A stretch of 50,689 nucleotides of DNA from Candidatus Melainabacteria bacterium (GTDB lineage Bacteria; Cyanobacteriota; Vampirovibrionia; Obscuribacterales; Obscuribacteraceae): contig JACRFZ010000091.1 of NCBI GenBank assembly GCA_016212515.1, positions 1 to 50,689 on the forward strand. Direction: 5' to 3'. Under the pieces are notes generated by a model. The model was not told the DNA's origin. It searched no databases and was given only the letters and a program-made list of their open reading frames with translations. The translations under genes were made by a program, and so were the position numbers. Below, in pieces: positions 34,186 through 43,301 of this stretch; the stretch's first letter is position 1; each line of letters starts with the position of its first letter.

Positions 34186-36111
34186 ATGGTTTTGGAACAA
34201 CTTCATTCCGACCGCATAACCGAACGTAATCTGGCAGCAGTATTTTTCACCCGCGCCAAAGGCCTGGGAGAGCACCCTGCCGTCAAATACAAAGACAAGA
34301 AAGAACCCTACAAAACCATGAGCTGGAAAGATTACAGCCGCCTGGTCAGGGAAATTGCACTCGGTCTGATGACCCTGGGCTTGAAGCCCGACGAAAAAGC
34401 CGCCATCTTTTCTTCTACCACCCATTACTGGGTGGCAGCCGATTTTGCCACCATATCCAATGGCGCCATTTCCGTGCCGATTTATCACACCTCATCGGCT
34501 TCCGATATTGAATACATCATTGAAAACTCACAGGCCAGGGTCGTCTTTGTTCAGAACGAAGCCTTGCTGAAAAAATTGGCGGCGGTGCGCGAAAAGCTTA
34601 CTTGCCTGCACAAAATAGTGGTTTTTTACCTGCCGGAAGATGCCAAAACAGCAGAAGAACTGGCCAGGAAACATAACCTCCCCACACAGCTTCTCACCGA
34701 CATTGAAAGCCTGCGCAAACTCGGCAGCAGTCTCGATACGGCTCACTTGAAAATCCTGGAAGACAGGATGAAATCAACCACCCTGGACAGCATCGCCACT
34801 ATCATCTATACATCAGGCACCACTGGCGTTCCCAAAGGCGTGCCCCTCACCCACGGTAACATCATCTCCGTGCTGGAAGACATCAAGCCGGTTCTACCCA
34901 TCGACGAACAAGATGTCTATCTCTCCTATTTACCGCTCTCCCATGTATTTGAGCGCATCTGCGGCGAGTTCTACTGGATGGTAAAAGGCGGCACCTGTGC
35001 CTTCGCCGAAAGCATTGAAAGCATGGGTCGCAATATGGCTGAGGTAGAACCCAGCATGATCCTGGTGGTTCCCAGGGTACTTGATCGCATCTATTCCAAA
35101 GTTAAAGCCGGCATTGAAGGTGCCTCCGGCCGCAAGAAGCAAATCATCGACTGGGCGCTCTCCGTGGGCGAGGAGATGGTCGACCGGCAATCGGAGAAGA
35201 AGGCTGTGGGTCCCATTCTTCTGCTCAAGCACGTGATTGCTGATAAGCTAGCCCTTTCCAAACTGCGGGAAAAGATTGGTCCCCATTTGAGACTGGTTGT
35301 TTCAGGCGGTGCACCGGCTACCAGAGAAACCCTGCGTTTCTTCAATTCAATCGGCATCAGCGCGCTGGAAGGCTATGGTCTTACAGAAACCGCCGCCCCC
35401 ACCAATGTCAATCAGGTCAACTGCGTTCGCATGGGTACGGTAGGTCCTTGCCTGCCCTCGATTGAGCAAAGAATTGCCGATGACGGCGAAATTCTGGTGC
35501 GTGGACCGTCCATATTTAAGGGTTATTACCGCAATCCGGAAGCGACGGCGGAAGCCTTCGAAGGTGACTGGTTCAAAACCGGCGATATTGGTTGCCTGGA
35601 CGAGTTCGGCTACCTGCGCATCACTGACCGCAAGAAAGATCTGATCGTCAACTCCGCCGGTAAAAATATCGCACCGCAGAAGATCGAAGCGATACTAAAG
35701 ACGGTGCCTTCCGTTACCCAGGCAGTGGTTTTCGGCGACAAAGAAAAGCACCTGGTAGCGCTCATTACGCTGGAAGAGCAAACCGCTCTGGATATAGCCA
35801 GAGAGCAGGGCATAGAGTGCAATTCTTACTTCGACCTGGTCAAAAACAGCGAATTTACCGCCTACCTGCGCAAGGAAATCTCCCTGCGCAGCCGCGGACT
35901 GGCCGACTACGAACAAGTCAAACGCTTTACGGTTCTGGCCAGTGACCTTTCCGTTGAGGCAGGAGAGTTGACGGCCACACTCAAGATCAAACGCAATGTT
36001 GTAGCCAGAAACTACAAAGAGCTGATTGAAGCCATGTACAAGCACCGCGAGGACGAAGTAAGAGAGCTGACGGAACGGCAGAAACCGGCTCTGTACGCAG
36101 TAAAAAGCTGA
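34186..36111 (+). CDS. fadD: Long-chain fatty-acid--CoA ligase (AMP-forming)
   Basis: It activates fatty acids with ATP and CoA. 641 residues, in the size range of the longer FadD15/plant-type ligases. The AMP-binding signature IIYTSGTTGVPKGVPLTHGN lies near 206-225. GYGLTETAAPTNVNQ and WFKTGDIGCLDEFGYLRITD are the following core motifs, and ITDRKKDLIVNSAGKNIAPQ holds the hinge and adenylation Lys region. DVYLSYLPLSHVFERICGEF is typical of this subgroup. The hydrolase 160 bases upstream is on the same strand but has its own promoter. The substrate chain length cannot be read from the sequence. Confidence 0.93.
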   Translation: MVLEQLHSDRITERNLAAVFFTRAKGLGEHPAVKYKDKKEPYKTMSWKDYSRLVREIALGLMTLGLKPDEKAAIFSSTTHYWVAADFATISNGAISVPIYHTSSASDIEYIIENSQARVVFVQNEALLKKLAAVREKLTCLHKIVVFYLPEDAKTAEELARKHNLPTQLLTDIESLRKLGSSLDTAHLKILEDRMKSTTLDSIATIIYTSGTTGVPKGVPLTHGNIISVLEDIKPVLPIDEQDVYLSYLPLSHVFERICGEFYWMVKGGTCAFAESIESMGRNMAEVEPSMILVVPRVLDRIYSKVKAGIEGASGRKKQIIDWALSVGEEMVDRQSEKKAVGPILLLKHVIADKLALSKLREKIGPHLRLVVSGGAPATRETLRFFNSIGISALEGYGLTETAAPTNVNQVNCVRMGTVGPCLPSIEQRIADDGEILVRGPSIFKGYYRNPEATAEAFEGDWFKTGDIGCLDEFGYLRITDRKKDLIVNSAGKNIAPQKIEAILKTVPSVTQAVVFGDKEKHLVALITLEEQTALDIAREQGIECNSYFDLVKNSEFTAYLRKEISLRSRGLADYEQVKRFTVLASDLSVEAGELTATLKIKRNVVARNYKELIEAMYKHREDEVRELTERQKPALYAVKS

Positions 36112-36137
36112 GAGCACTTGGCTCAAAGTAAAGGCAT

Positions 36138-36176
36138 AAAAGAACGGTGCTCCTTAATAAGGAGCACCGTTCTTAC
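36138..36176. terminator. Bidirectional terminator between fadD and the propeller gene
   Basis: AAGAACGGTGCTCCTT pairs perfectly (16 bp) with AAGGAGCACCGTTCTT around AAT. On the minus strand it runs into TTTTATG; on the plus strand the T-run is short. It lies between two convergent genes. Confidence 0.8.
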
Positions 36177-36253
36177 AAATGAGGTGAGAGTTCAAGTCGT
36201 TCCAGGAAAAGTTGAATCCTTGCAAAAGTACTCTGGTGCAAAGGCCGTAGAGC

Positions 36254-37399
36254 CTAAGAAAGAGCCGTGGCGGAAGCTGTGCGGTCAGCCTTATCGAGAG
36301 CTGCAATCTTGAGAACTCGGGAGCGTCCGGCTTCCAGCACAAAGAGGGCGCCGTCGGAGCTGAAAGCCACACCGGTTGGATTGACCAGACCGGAAAGGAA
36401 GGTCTCAGTGCGTCCCTCACGGTTGATGCGGATCACCATTCCGGCCCTTCCGGCCGTCACATAGAGGCGTCCGAGGCTATCCATGGCCAGATTGCCGTCG
36501 TAACCGTCGGCAAAGTTGAAGCACTCGGACTCTGCCACCTGAATCCTGGTCACTTCCCTGCCGTCCAGAGAGCGTTTCACCACACAGCCGGAGGCATGCT
36601 CCAGGCACCAGAGAAAGCCGTCCGGATCAAGAAGCAAGCCCTGCGTACCGTGACCGGGACCACCAAGAAGAACTTCGGAGTCGCCGCTCTTGTCGATTTT
36701 GAAGATGCCGCCGGTATTGGAAGGGAAATTGGAGACATATACCTCTTCTCTGGCTCCTATGGCCAGGTCTGAGAGGAAGGTGCCGCCGCCGGTGAGGTTG
36801 CCGTCCAACTGGGCGAGGATGCGACCGGACTTGTTGGGATCAATTTTATAGACGGTACCCTGGATGGTAGCCACATAGAGCACTCCCTTGCGGTCAAAAC
36901 GCAGACCGGAAATAGTGCTGTTGCCACGGATACGCGCATACTCGCTGAGAGCGCCGTTTCCGTCTATAAACCAGACACTGCCGTCGCAGGAGAAGTAAAT
37001 ACCTCCGGGACCGGCAGTCATCCGTGAAAAGCGATTGGAAAATGCAGAATTGAGCTGGGACAGTACTCTCACCGCGTAACCGCGAGGGGCGTCGGGCAGG
37101 TCTATGACATTGGTCGGCGCGCCGGACTTACCGTCTTTTTCGGTGGAGAAATTGGTCTCGTCCTCCTCGGAAATCTCGGCTGAGGTGATGTCGATGTGCA
37201 GGATCAGGTGCAGGGGGATGAGGATACGGCGGACATGGATCTGACCGTCGCTTTCATGAGAGTAAGACTCTACGTCGATATGGTCGTGGTCGACGGTGAG
37301 AACCCGCCCGGTCACGGTGTTGTGACAACCCATGCCGTACCAGATTTGAATCTTCTGTCTAGAATCAACAAAGCCCTGTAATCTGGTCCTGAAACTCAT
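36254..37399 (-). CDS. Sm-like N-terminal module fused to an NHL/SMP-30-type beta-propeller
   Basis: 381 residues from ATG 37399 (GAGGG nine bases upstream). An upstream in-frame ATG at 37486 would overlap rsfS by 32 bases. Residues 1-71 (RQKIQIWYGMGCHNTVTGRV, IDVESYSHE, ILIPLHLILHIDI) follow the pattern of a small Sm/SH3-like barrel. From about 95 on come propeller blades: GGIYFSCDGSVWFIDGNGAL, ISGLRFDRKGVLYVATIQGT, LLLDPDGFLWCLEHASG, LAMDSLGRLYVTAGRAG and GVAFSSDGALFVLEAGRSR. There is no signal peptide. Propellers of this type are often lactonases or binding scaffolds; I see no clear metal-site residues. It is downstream of rsfS by 55 bases and may be cotranscribed. Confidence 0.75.
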   Translation of the reverse strand: MSFRTRLQGFVDSRQKIQIWYGMGCHNTVTGRVLTVDHDHIDVESYSHESDGQIHVRRILIPLHLILHIDITSAEISEEDETNFSTEKDGKSGAPTNVIDLPDAPRGYAVRVLSQLNSAFSNRFSRMTAGPGGIYFSCDGSVWFIDGNGALSEYARIRGNSTISGLRFDRKGVLYVATIQGTVYKIDPNKSGRILAQLDGNLTGGGTFLSDLAIGAREEVYVSNFPSNTGGIFKIDKSGDSEVLLGGPGHGTQGLLLDPDGFLWCLEHASGCVVKRSLDGREVTRIQVAESECFNFADGYDGNLAMDSLGRLYVTAGRAGMVIRINREGRTETFLSGLVNPTGVAFSSDGALFVLEAGRSRVLKIAALDKADRTASATALS

Positions 37400-37454
37400 A
37401 GCAAATGGCCCTCGATAACCTTTTCCGAAAGTCAGAGTAAAAACGTTTCTGCTT

Positions 37455-37883
37455 TTACTCTTGTACCCATTCTTCCCTATCAACAATCAAGGCATGATTC
37501 CAAAATTGTTCAATTTTGTAGTAATTGCGCTCCTTTTCTTGCAATACATGAACAATTACATGCCCGAAGTCCAGAAGCACCCAGCGGGCCTCTGTTTTAC
37601 CCTCAATGGACTTGGGTTTGAAACCTGCCTGCCTGAGGGTATCGTCAACGGCGTCGACGATGGCTCGCACCTGCGCGGCAGACTCGGCACCGGCAATGAC
37701 AAAGTAATCGGCAAGCAGAGTCACCTTACTGACATCAAGGACAGTGGTGGACTTGGCTTTCTTGCTCTCGCAAGCATTGGCAGCAAGATAGGCTGCCGCC
37801 TGAGAATCGACAACGGGTGTGTTTGTGGATGAACTCAATAGGACACCAGCGAGATCCGACTCCTTATTTGTTCCCACTTCCAT
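37455..37883 (-). CDS. rsfS: Ribosome silencing factor RsfS
   Basis: RsfS binds ribosomal protein L14 and blocks subunit joining when nutrients are low. 142 residues: a variable head of about 45, then the conserved domain with TTVLDVSKVTLLADYFVIAG, GKTEARWVLLDFGHVIVHV and YYKIEQFWNHA. The motif order and the Asp/Tyr positions are as in the family. It lies upstream of the propeller gene on the same strand. No nadD or LytR partner, as is common elsewhere, is seen here. Confidence 0.95.
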   Translation of the reverse strand: MEVGTNKESDLAGVLLSSSTNTPVVDSQAAAYLAANACESKKAKSTTVLDVSKVTLLADYFVIAGAESAAQVRAIVDAVDDTLRQAGFKPKSIEGKTEARWVLLDFGHVIVHVLQEKERNYYKIEQFWNHALIVDREEWVQE

Positions 37884-38249
37884 GCTGATCTCACGCCCTC
37901 TCTGTATCTTTTAAGCTCATTAATTACCCTTCTTGAATTATATTCCAAAGAAATCCTTTGCTACCCTCCCCCTTTCTGAGAACTTGGGCAATCTGACAAA
38001 AATTGTTCTCTGGAGCCACTTTCGCTAATTTCCAAGTGAGAAGAAAGAGGGACGAGAAGAGGCCTTCAAGAGGCACTTGCCACAAGGAATGCAGAAAAGA
38101 AGAATTATCAAGAACCACTTTTTATGCCAAGTGACTTGTTTCAGCCCTGCTGGTGCTGTATTCTTGCCTCTCACGTGGTTATTAGACCGCCAAGAATACA
38201 CAAAGCATGTTGTTCTCATGAATTTAGGACCTGAGTAGGAGGAACCCCT
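37884..38249 (+). promoter_or_regulatory. Intergenic region upstream of HU with a candidate promoter
   Basis: No open frame with a ribosome site in 366 bases. TTGTTT (38136-38141) and TATTCT (38159-38164), 17 bases apart, could drive HU with a leader of about 80 bases. AGGAGG at 38238-38243 sets the HU start. The left half is promoter space for rsfS; I see no further structure. Confidence 0.45.
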
Positions 38250-38531
38250 GTGAATAAAGCAGAACTGGCTGCCGAAATCGCTGCACGTACCAATACAACC
38301 AAGAAGTCTGTTGAAGAAATGCTCGCCGCCTTCACCGATGTAGTTACTGAAGTAGTAGCTAAAGGTGAACGCGTCACCCTAGTTGGCTTCGGCACCTTCT
38401 TGCGCCGCGACAGACAAGCCCGCGAAACAAACAACCCTCAAAAACCCGGTGAGAAAATCAAAGTACCCGCCAAGCGCGTACCGGCTTTCACACCTGGTAA
38501 AGAGTTCAAAGATATTGTCGACCACAAATAA
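38250..38531 (+). CDS. hup: HU-family nucleoid DNA-binding protein
   Basis: 93 residues, the standard HU length. It starts at GTG 38250, with AGGAGG about seven bases upstream. MNKAELAAEIAARTNTTKKS opens the helical part, VTLVGFGTFLRRDRQARETN the saddle and first arm strand, and NNPQKPGEKIKVPAKRVPAF the arm with the conserved Asn-Pro tip. The C-terminus is TPGKEFKDIV. It acts as a dimer bending DNA. A strong terminator follows. It could equally be called HupA or HupB; IHF is unlikely in this setting. Confidence 0.97.
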   Translation: MNKAELAAEIAARTNTTKKSVEEMLAAFTDVVTEVVAKGERVTLVGFGTFLRRDRQARETNNPQKPGEKIKVPAKRVPAFTPGKEFKDIVDHK

Positions 38532-38556
38532 TTTGCCGGTCGCAAACTAAGAACCC

Positions 38557-38600
38557 AAAAGAAAGAGAGGTGCTCCCAAAAGAGCTCCTCTCTTTCTTTT
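38557..38600 (+). terminator. Strong terminator after HU
   Basis: A 19-bp stem with one T-T mismatch (38557-38575 with 38582-38600), loop CCAAAA, ending CTTTCTTTT. The left arm is A-rich, so it would also work for the opposite strand, where an exported TPR gene ends at 38646. Confidence 0.88.
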
Positions 38601-38645
38601 GGCTATCTTCAGACAGCCCTTCCTAAGGTAAAACAGGCACTCGAA

Positions 38646-39488
38646 CTAAGGCTCGAACTGCGGCTGAATTTCTCCCTCACCGCCGGCGGCACCCCCATCA
38701 ACCCCTGCAGGCTGGCTAGCCGGTAGGGGACCCAAACGGGCATTCAAGCTCTTGAGCAGGGTTTCCAGGCGCTCATCGGTGCCGACGCTATTTTTCCCTT
38801 CCAGGGCTAGGGCTCGGGCCAGTTCTAAATTGCCCAATCTAGCCTGCAAGAGGGAGCCGCACACATAGGCCTCCACAAACTGCGGCGAAGCTTTCCAGCA
38901 ATGAGAGTAGCTATCCCTGGCCAGACGGAAATCGCCATCGGCCTCCGCCACCCTGCCAAGTTCAAAAAAGCCCATGGCTTCCATGGTGGAAGGCACACCC
39001 TGGCGCTGGTGGGACCTGGCCTGGTCGAGCAGGCTGAGGGCCTCCGTAAGCTTATCAAGAGAGGCTCCATAGTTACCTATGATCTCCTGACTGAGGGCTT
39101 GATCGTAGAGTTGATAGGCTTGCGAAAGCAAGGAATAATTGCGCCGTCTCGGTTCGCTATCGCTGACAGTATCCACCGGCTCAATTCTTTGAGAGGGTTT
39201 CTCCGGTACAAAGCGGCGCTTGCGGGAATTAAGCGCGGTAGCGCTTGCTCCCTTGCGATGCACACGTCCACGAGCGTACTTCTTGCCGCGACTGGTCGCG
39301 ACTTTCTTCCGGCCGGTTGCCGAGCGCCTTAACGTTGTCTTTCTGGCGCCAGCGCCTTTAGCCTTGCTGGAACTACGTCCATGGCAATCAGTGATGGCGG
39401 CCAACGCCATCACAAATGCCAAAAGCAGGCTTAAGGTTTTGAATCTAGCCGTTCTTCTCACAGGCTTCGCGTTCTTCCGGGCTGACAC
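38646..39488 (-). CDS. Exported, highly basic TPR-like protein overlapping the end of pnp
   Basis: About 280 residues from GTG 39488; GTG 39461 is an equally possible start. A signal peptide (FKTLSLLLAFVMALAAIT) is followed by a segment (about 36-92) very rich in Lys/Arg/Ser/Ala. TPR-like helices fill about 115-245 (YQLYDQALSQEIIGNYGASL, FFELGRVAEADGDFRLARDS). The end is Gly/Ala/Pro-rich. The start lies inside the 3' end of pnp (44-base overlap), so the two are probably cotranscribed. The basic stretch could bind polyanions such as nucleic acid or lipopolysaccharide; no family is recognised. Confidence 0.75.
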   Translation of the reverse strand: MSARKNAKPVRRTARFKTLSLLLAFVMALAAITDCHGRSSSKAKGAGARKTTLRRSATGRKKVATSRGKKYARGRVHRKGASATALNSRKRRFVPEKPSQRIEPVDTVSDSEPRRRNYSLLSQAYQLYDQALSQEIIGNYGASLDKLTEALSLLDQARSHQRQGVPSTMEAMGFFELGRVAEADGDFRLARDSYSHCWKASPQFVEAYVCGSLLQARLGNLELARALALEGKNSVGTDERLETLLKSLNARLGPLPASQPAGVDGGAAGGEGEIQPQFEP

Positions 39489-41592
39489 CTTTCATGGTCA
39501 GGTTGACGCGATTTTTCTCGTCAATTTCCTTGACCTTGACGATTACCTTGGCACCAATGGATACAACATCCTCAACTTTTTCCACCCTGCGGTTTTCCAG
39601 TTGAGAAATATGTACCAGACCTTCCTTACCGGGAAGGATTTCCACGAAGGCACCAGCGGGAATTATGCGCGTCACCTTACCGATGTAAACGCCTCCCACC
39701 TGAACTTTCTTTACCAGGCGCACAATCCAGTCACGGGCAGCTTCACCACCGGCCGAATCCACAGAACCAATCAAGACAGTGCCGTCATCTTCGATGTCGA
39801 TGGTGGCGCCGGTTTCCTCAATGATGCGACGGATCATCTTACCGCCCGGTCCAATCACGGTGCCGATATCTTCCTGCGGAATGTTGATGGTGATGATACG
39901 AGGGGCCCAGGTGGACAGCTCTTTACGAGGTCCGGGCAGAGCCGCTTCCATCTTGTCGATAATATGGATACGACCGCGCTTGGCCTGTTCAAGAGCCACC
40001 CGCATGATTTCAATGGAAATACCTTCTATTTTGATATCCATCTGCAGGGCGGTAATTCCGTCTCTGGAACCGGTCACCTTGAAGTCCATGTCGCCGAGGA
40101 AGTCCTCGAGACCTTGAATATCGGAGAGGATGGCAAAGCGGTCCCCTTCCAGAATGAGACCCATAGCGATACCGCCGATGGTTGTTTTCAGGGGCACACC
40201 GGCATCCATGAGAGCCAGGGAAGAACCGCAGGTGGAAGCCATGGAGGTAGAGCCGTTAGACTCGAGCACTTCGGAGACCACGCGGATTGTATAGGGAAAT
40301 TCTTCATGGCTTGGTAGAGCCGGAATGATTGCTCTTTCAGCCAGGGCACCATGCCCAATTTCCCGACGACCGGGACCGCGCATAGGCTTGACTTCACCGA
40401 CGGAGAAACCGGGGAAGTTGTAGTGGTGCATGTAGCGTTTTTCAGTCTGGGGATCGATGGAATCCAGACGCTGGGCATCGGAACCGATACCGAGGGTAGC
40501 CACGGACAAAACCTGGGTGGTACCACGGGTGAACAAACCAGTACCATGGGCTCTTGGCAAGACACCGGTTTCTACTGTGATGGGACGAATCTCGTCACAA
40601 CGACGACCATCGGCTCTCATGCCCGTATCCAGAACCTGGAAGCGCATCAGTTCAGCTTCGTAATACTCGAGAGCCTCACGCAAGGCAGCGCCGGAAACCG
40701 CCTTCAGTTCATCTTCCTCAGGCAGGGCGGCAATGGTGTCCACCACTGCTTGCTTGGCTTCATCGAGCAAAGCCTGACGGACCATCTTATCTGTCACGGA
40801 AGCCATGGAAGCTTTCAGTTTCTCGGTGGCTTTCTCTTCCAGAATTTGACGCAAGCGGGCGTTGGCTTCCGGAGCGGCCATATCTTTCTTTTCAATACCG
40901 AGGGCTTTTACGAACTGCTTCTGAGCCTCGATTTGTTTCTTGATGATCTGATGACCATAATCGATGGCGGCCAGAACATCACGCTCGCTTACCAACTTAC
41001 AACCGGCTTCCACCATCATGATGGAATTCTCGGTGCCGGCTACCACCAGGTCCAGATCCGACTCATCGAGCTGCTCATAGGAGGGATTTCCTACCAGATT
41101 GCCGCCCACCCGAGCCACACGCACAGCTCCTACCGGACCGGCGAAGGGCAGTCCGGCCAGTTCGATGGCAAAGGAAGCACCCAGCATGGCCAGTGTGTCC
41201 GGAGGAGTTTCCTGATCGGCACTCATACAAGTAGCGACGATTTGAACGTCGTTACGATAGCCTTCCTTGAAGAGGGGACGAATTGGTCTGTCAATCAAAC
41301 GGCTGGTCAAAATGGCTTTATCAGGAGCCTTACCTTCACGACGACCAAAGCTGCCGGGCACGCGACCGACCGCGTACAGCTTCTCTTCGTAGTCTACGAG
41401 AAGCGGGAAGTAGTCAATACCTTCTCTCGGGTTCTTACTCTCCGTGCAGGTGACAAGCACCATGGTGTCGCCGCAATAAACCTCTACTGCGCCGTGGGCC
41501 TGTTTGGCCATGCGACCACTTTTAACGACGATGGTTTTACCGTCTACTTGAATCTCAGTTTGACGTATAGTCGAACACTTTTCTGCTTGCAC
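39445..41592 (-). CDS. pnp: Polyribonucleotide nucleotidyltransferase (PNPase)
   Basis: A 3'-5' phosphorolytic exoribonuclease of RNA turnover. 715 residues from GTG 41592, chosen because AGAGG lies eight bases upstream; GTG 41601 is too close to it. Two RNase PH domains are present, first with VYCGDTMVLVTCTESKNPRE and SFGRREGKAPD, second with GTGLFTRGTTQVLSVATLG and CGSSLALMDAGVPLK. Then come KH (TINIPQEDIGTVIGPGGKMI) and S1 (GKVTRIIPAGAFVEILPGKE) domains. The catalytic Asp region GDMDFKVTGSRDGITALQMD is intact. It follows rpsO, with a terminator between. Confidence 0.98.
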   Translation of the reverse strand: MQAEKCSTIRQTEIQVDGKTIVVKSGRMAKQAHGAVEVYCGDTMVLVTCTESKNPREGIDYFPLLVDYEEKLYAVGRVPGSFGRREGKAPDKAILTSRLIDRPIRPLFKEGYRNDVQIVATCMSADQETPPDTLAMLGASFAIELAGLPFAGPVGAVRVARVGGNLVGNPSYEQLDESDLDLVVAGTENSIMMVEAGCKLVSERDVLAAIDYGHQIIKKQIEAQKQFVKALGIEKKDMAAPEANARLRQILEEKATEKLKASMASVTDKMVRQALLDEAKQAVVDTIAALPEEDELKAVSGAALREALEYYEAELMRFQVLDTGMRADGRRCDEIRPITVETGVLPRAHGTGLFTRGTTQVLSVATLGIGSDAQRLDSIDPQTEKRYMHHYNFPGFSVGEVKPMRGPGRREIGHGALAERAIIPALPSHEEFPYTIRVVSEVLESNGSTSMASTCGSSLALMDAGVPLKTTIGGIAMGLILEGDRFAILSDIQGLEDFLGDMDFKVTGSRDGITALQMDIKIEGISIEIMRVALEQAKRGRIHIIDKMEAALPGPRKELSTWAPRIITINIPQEDIGTVIGPGGKMIRRIIEETGATIDIEDDGTVLIGSVDSAGGEAARDWIVRLVKKVQVGGVYIGKVTRIIPAGAFVEILPGKEGLVHISQLENRRVEKVEDVVSIGAKVIVKVKEIDEKNRVNLTMKGVSPEEREACEKNG

Positions 41593-41611
41593 GTTGAGCA
41601 CCTCTATATTC

Positions 41612-41628
41612 GCCCCAGTTCTAGGGGC
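41612..41628 (-). promoter_or_regulatory. Leader hairpin upstream of pnp
   Basis: GCCCC and GGGGC pair around seven bases, about ten bases before the pnp ribosome site. In other bacteria PNPase controls its own mRNA through 5' structures; this hairpin is a candidate for that but is short. Confidence 0.35.
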
Positions 41629-41793
41629 CTTTTGCTGTTTCTTACTTCTAATTTGCTTTCTCTGTCTGCCAGCACCATACCTTGTATAGAAAGGTCTGGG
41701 TACAGGAAAGATCTGGCTGGTCTTGAAAGACGGCAGCGCCCAGGGGTAATCAAGAAATTACCGGAAGGGGAAGCTGCGGTAGAGAATGATGCC

Positions 41794-41842
41794 GGCACCC
41801 TGGGTGCCTTAAATAAAAAAGGCGAGCTTAAGCCCGCCCTTT
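41794..41842 (-). terminator. Tandem hairpins after rpsO, including a Rho-independent terminator
   Basis: On the minus strand GGCGGGCTT pairs with AAGCTCGCC (41821-41838) and runs into TTTTTTATTT, a good terminator 15 bases past the rpsO stop. Beyond it GGCACCC and GGGTGCC (41794-41808) form a second tight inverted repeat. The A-tract on the left also allows plus-strand use. Confidence 0.8.
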
Positions 41843-41853
41843 TCAACGATTAA

Positions 41854-42123
41854 CTAGCGTCTCAGTCCGAGCTTCTCGATAAGCTTGCGGTAACGCTCAT
41901 TGTCTTCCTTCATCAAATATTGAAGAAGTCTGCGTCGCTTTCCGACCATCATCAAAAGACCACGGCGGCTATGGAAGTCTTTGGAATGAGACTTCAAGTG
42001 CTCGGTCAATTGGCTAATGCGATCGGTGAGCATCGCCACCTGAACTTCCGGCGAACCGGTATCTTTGGCGTGGGTCTGATTTGTTGAAATTATTTCTTGC
42101 TTGCGTTCTGCTAAAAGTGCCAT
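41854..42123 (-). CDS. rpsO: 30S ribosomal protein S15
   Basis: 89 residues from ATG 42123, exactly the family length; an in-frame frame 20 codons longer is rejected. [40 protein letters not shown] and [20 protein letters not shown] are the conserved 16S-binding segments. Purine-rich GGAAAGAAG precedes the start. The order rpsO then pnp is the common bacterial order. Confidence 0.98.
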   Translation of the reverse strand: MALLAERKQEIISTNQTHAKDTGSPEVQVAMLTDRISQLTEHLKSHSKDFHSRRGLLMMVGKRRRLLQYLMKEDNERYRKLIEKLGLRR

Positions 42124-42224
42124 TACTTCTTTCCGTCGGTTATTGATATTCTTACGATATTCGGCGTTGGTAGATAATATCACAAAATGCCTGCCGTCCC
42201 GATGGCTGCTCCTGTTGGAGCTAC

Positions 42225-43064
42225 TTGATTTCTAAAATTCAGCCAATCTTTGGTCCATTCTCAGGGCATTCACCTGTTTCGACCATACTGTTTACATCAT
42301 TCACAAAAACAGCCAGAACCTTGAAAAAACTGCGACTCCGAGACCTCTTCCTGAAATTCCCTCTTCTTGATAAGTGGCGTGTTCTTGGATTGGCGCGCCT
42401 CTTCACCCATGGAATCACCTTCTTCGACCGCCGCTATCGGGTGTCGGCCATCATCCCGGACGAGAGCAAGCCTTATGTGCAGACCGTCTTCGCCCACTGC
42501 CCGCCGGGCTCACTTGACAGCGCCCGCCCGGCAATTTTCGCCTACTATCATGGACAAATGTTTATCTTGCTCGGGCTTACACCTCGTTACAAAATGACGG
42601 TTCTGGCCAGTAACTCCCGGGACGGCGAAATGATAGCCCGCGCTGCCGAAGGTATGGGTTTCCCAGTGGCACGCGGTTCACGCACTGAAGGCGGCACCAG
42701 GGGAGCCCGGCTCCTGCTCAAAGCGGCCAGGGAAAAACGCAGTCTTCTCTTTCCGGTGGATGGTCCGCGCGGTCCGGCCATGAAGATCAAAGAAGAAATT
42801 CTTCGTATGGCCCAACTTTCCAAGCTCCCCATCGTTCCGGTAGTAGCGGCCATTGCTACCCTGCAAAAGACAAAATCATGGGACAGCTACAACTGCCCCC
42901 ACCTCTTCACGTCTATTGTTTATATTTTTGGCAAGCCGGTTTTTGTGCCCCACATGGACAATGAAAAAGTGGAAAGCCTTCGACTCGATCTTGAGACTTA
43001 TATGTCTCAACTCAAGTCGAAGGCCGACCAGTTCTTTGAAGTAGCTGCAAAAAACCTTTACTAA
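42225..43064 (+). CDS. DUF374-type lysophospholipid acyltransferase-like protein
   Basis: 279 residues from TTG 42225 (GGAG four bases upstream; no better start follows). [14 protein letters not shown] holds the acyltransferase His with Gln in the usual H-x4-D place region, and [20 protein letters not shown] with [20 protein letters not shown] is the DUF374 hallmark. [20 protein letters not shown] continues the fold. Such proteins are predicted to acylate lipid A or lysophospholipids at the inner membrane; the actual acceptor is unknown. There is no clear membrane span, only a hydrophobic N-terminal stretch. It is divergent from rpsO and converges with the ferredoxin. Confidence 0.88.
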   Translation: MISKIQPIFGPFSGHSPVSTILFTSFTKTARTLKKLRLRDLFLKFPLLDKWRVLGLARLFTHGITFFDRRYRVSAIIPDESKPYVQTVFAHCPPGSLDSARPAIFAYYHGQMFILLGLTPRYKMTVLASNSRDGEMIARAAEGMGFPVARGSRTEGGTRGARLLLKAAREKRSLLFPVDGPRGPAMKIKEEILRMAQLSKLPIVPVVAAIATLQKTKSWDSYNCPHLFTSIVYIFGKPVFVPHMDNEKVESLRLDLETYMSQLKSKADQFFEVAAKNLY

Positions 43065-43076
43065 CTTACGAAGAAA

Positions 43077-43301
43077 TTAGGGTTTCTGCAGTTCGGGCTT
43101 CCATTCATCAAGAATGGCGCCTTCGATAGGGCATACGGACAAGCAAGCGCCGCAATCAATGCAGGTGCTGTCGTCTATATATGTATATTTGGTGCCTTTG
43201 GTATTGGTTTTACCTTCAGCCCAGTGAATGCACTCTACGGGACAAACCGGAATGCAATCAGCTATGCCTTCGCATAGATCAGCAACAATTGTGTAAGCCA
43301 T
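43077..43301 (-). CDS. Two-cluster ferredoxin of a cyanobacterial type
   Basis: 74 residues from ATG 43301 (AAGGAG seven bases upstream). MAYTIVADLCEGIADCIPVC, followed by PVECI, gives the first set of cysteines (spaced 5-3-3), and STCIDCGACLSVCPIEGA the second, standard set. The framework MxxTIVxxxCEGxADC and the ending PELQK match small ferredoxins I recall from cyanobacteria. It carries low-potential electrons in the cytoplasm. It is a candidate partner for the bifurcating ETF at 26-30 kb, though not linked to it. Confidence 0.9.
   Translation of the reverse strand: MAYTIVADLCEGIADCIPVCPVECIHWAEGKTNTKGTKYTYIDDSTCIDCGACLSVCPIEGAILDEWKPELQKP

Noticed and set aside
39220..40317. A 365-codon plus-strand open frame opposite pnp and the basic TPR gene
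   Set aside because: It is a reversed reading of two supported genes, with no ribosome site or recognisable domain.
40351..41853. A 500-codon plus-strand open frame opposite pnp and its upstream region
   Set aside because: It lies antisense to a fully intact PNPase, has no ribosome site and gives a composition (His/Gly/Thr-rich) typical of a reversed coding strand.
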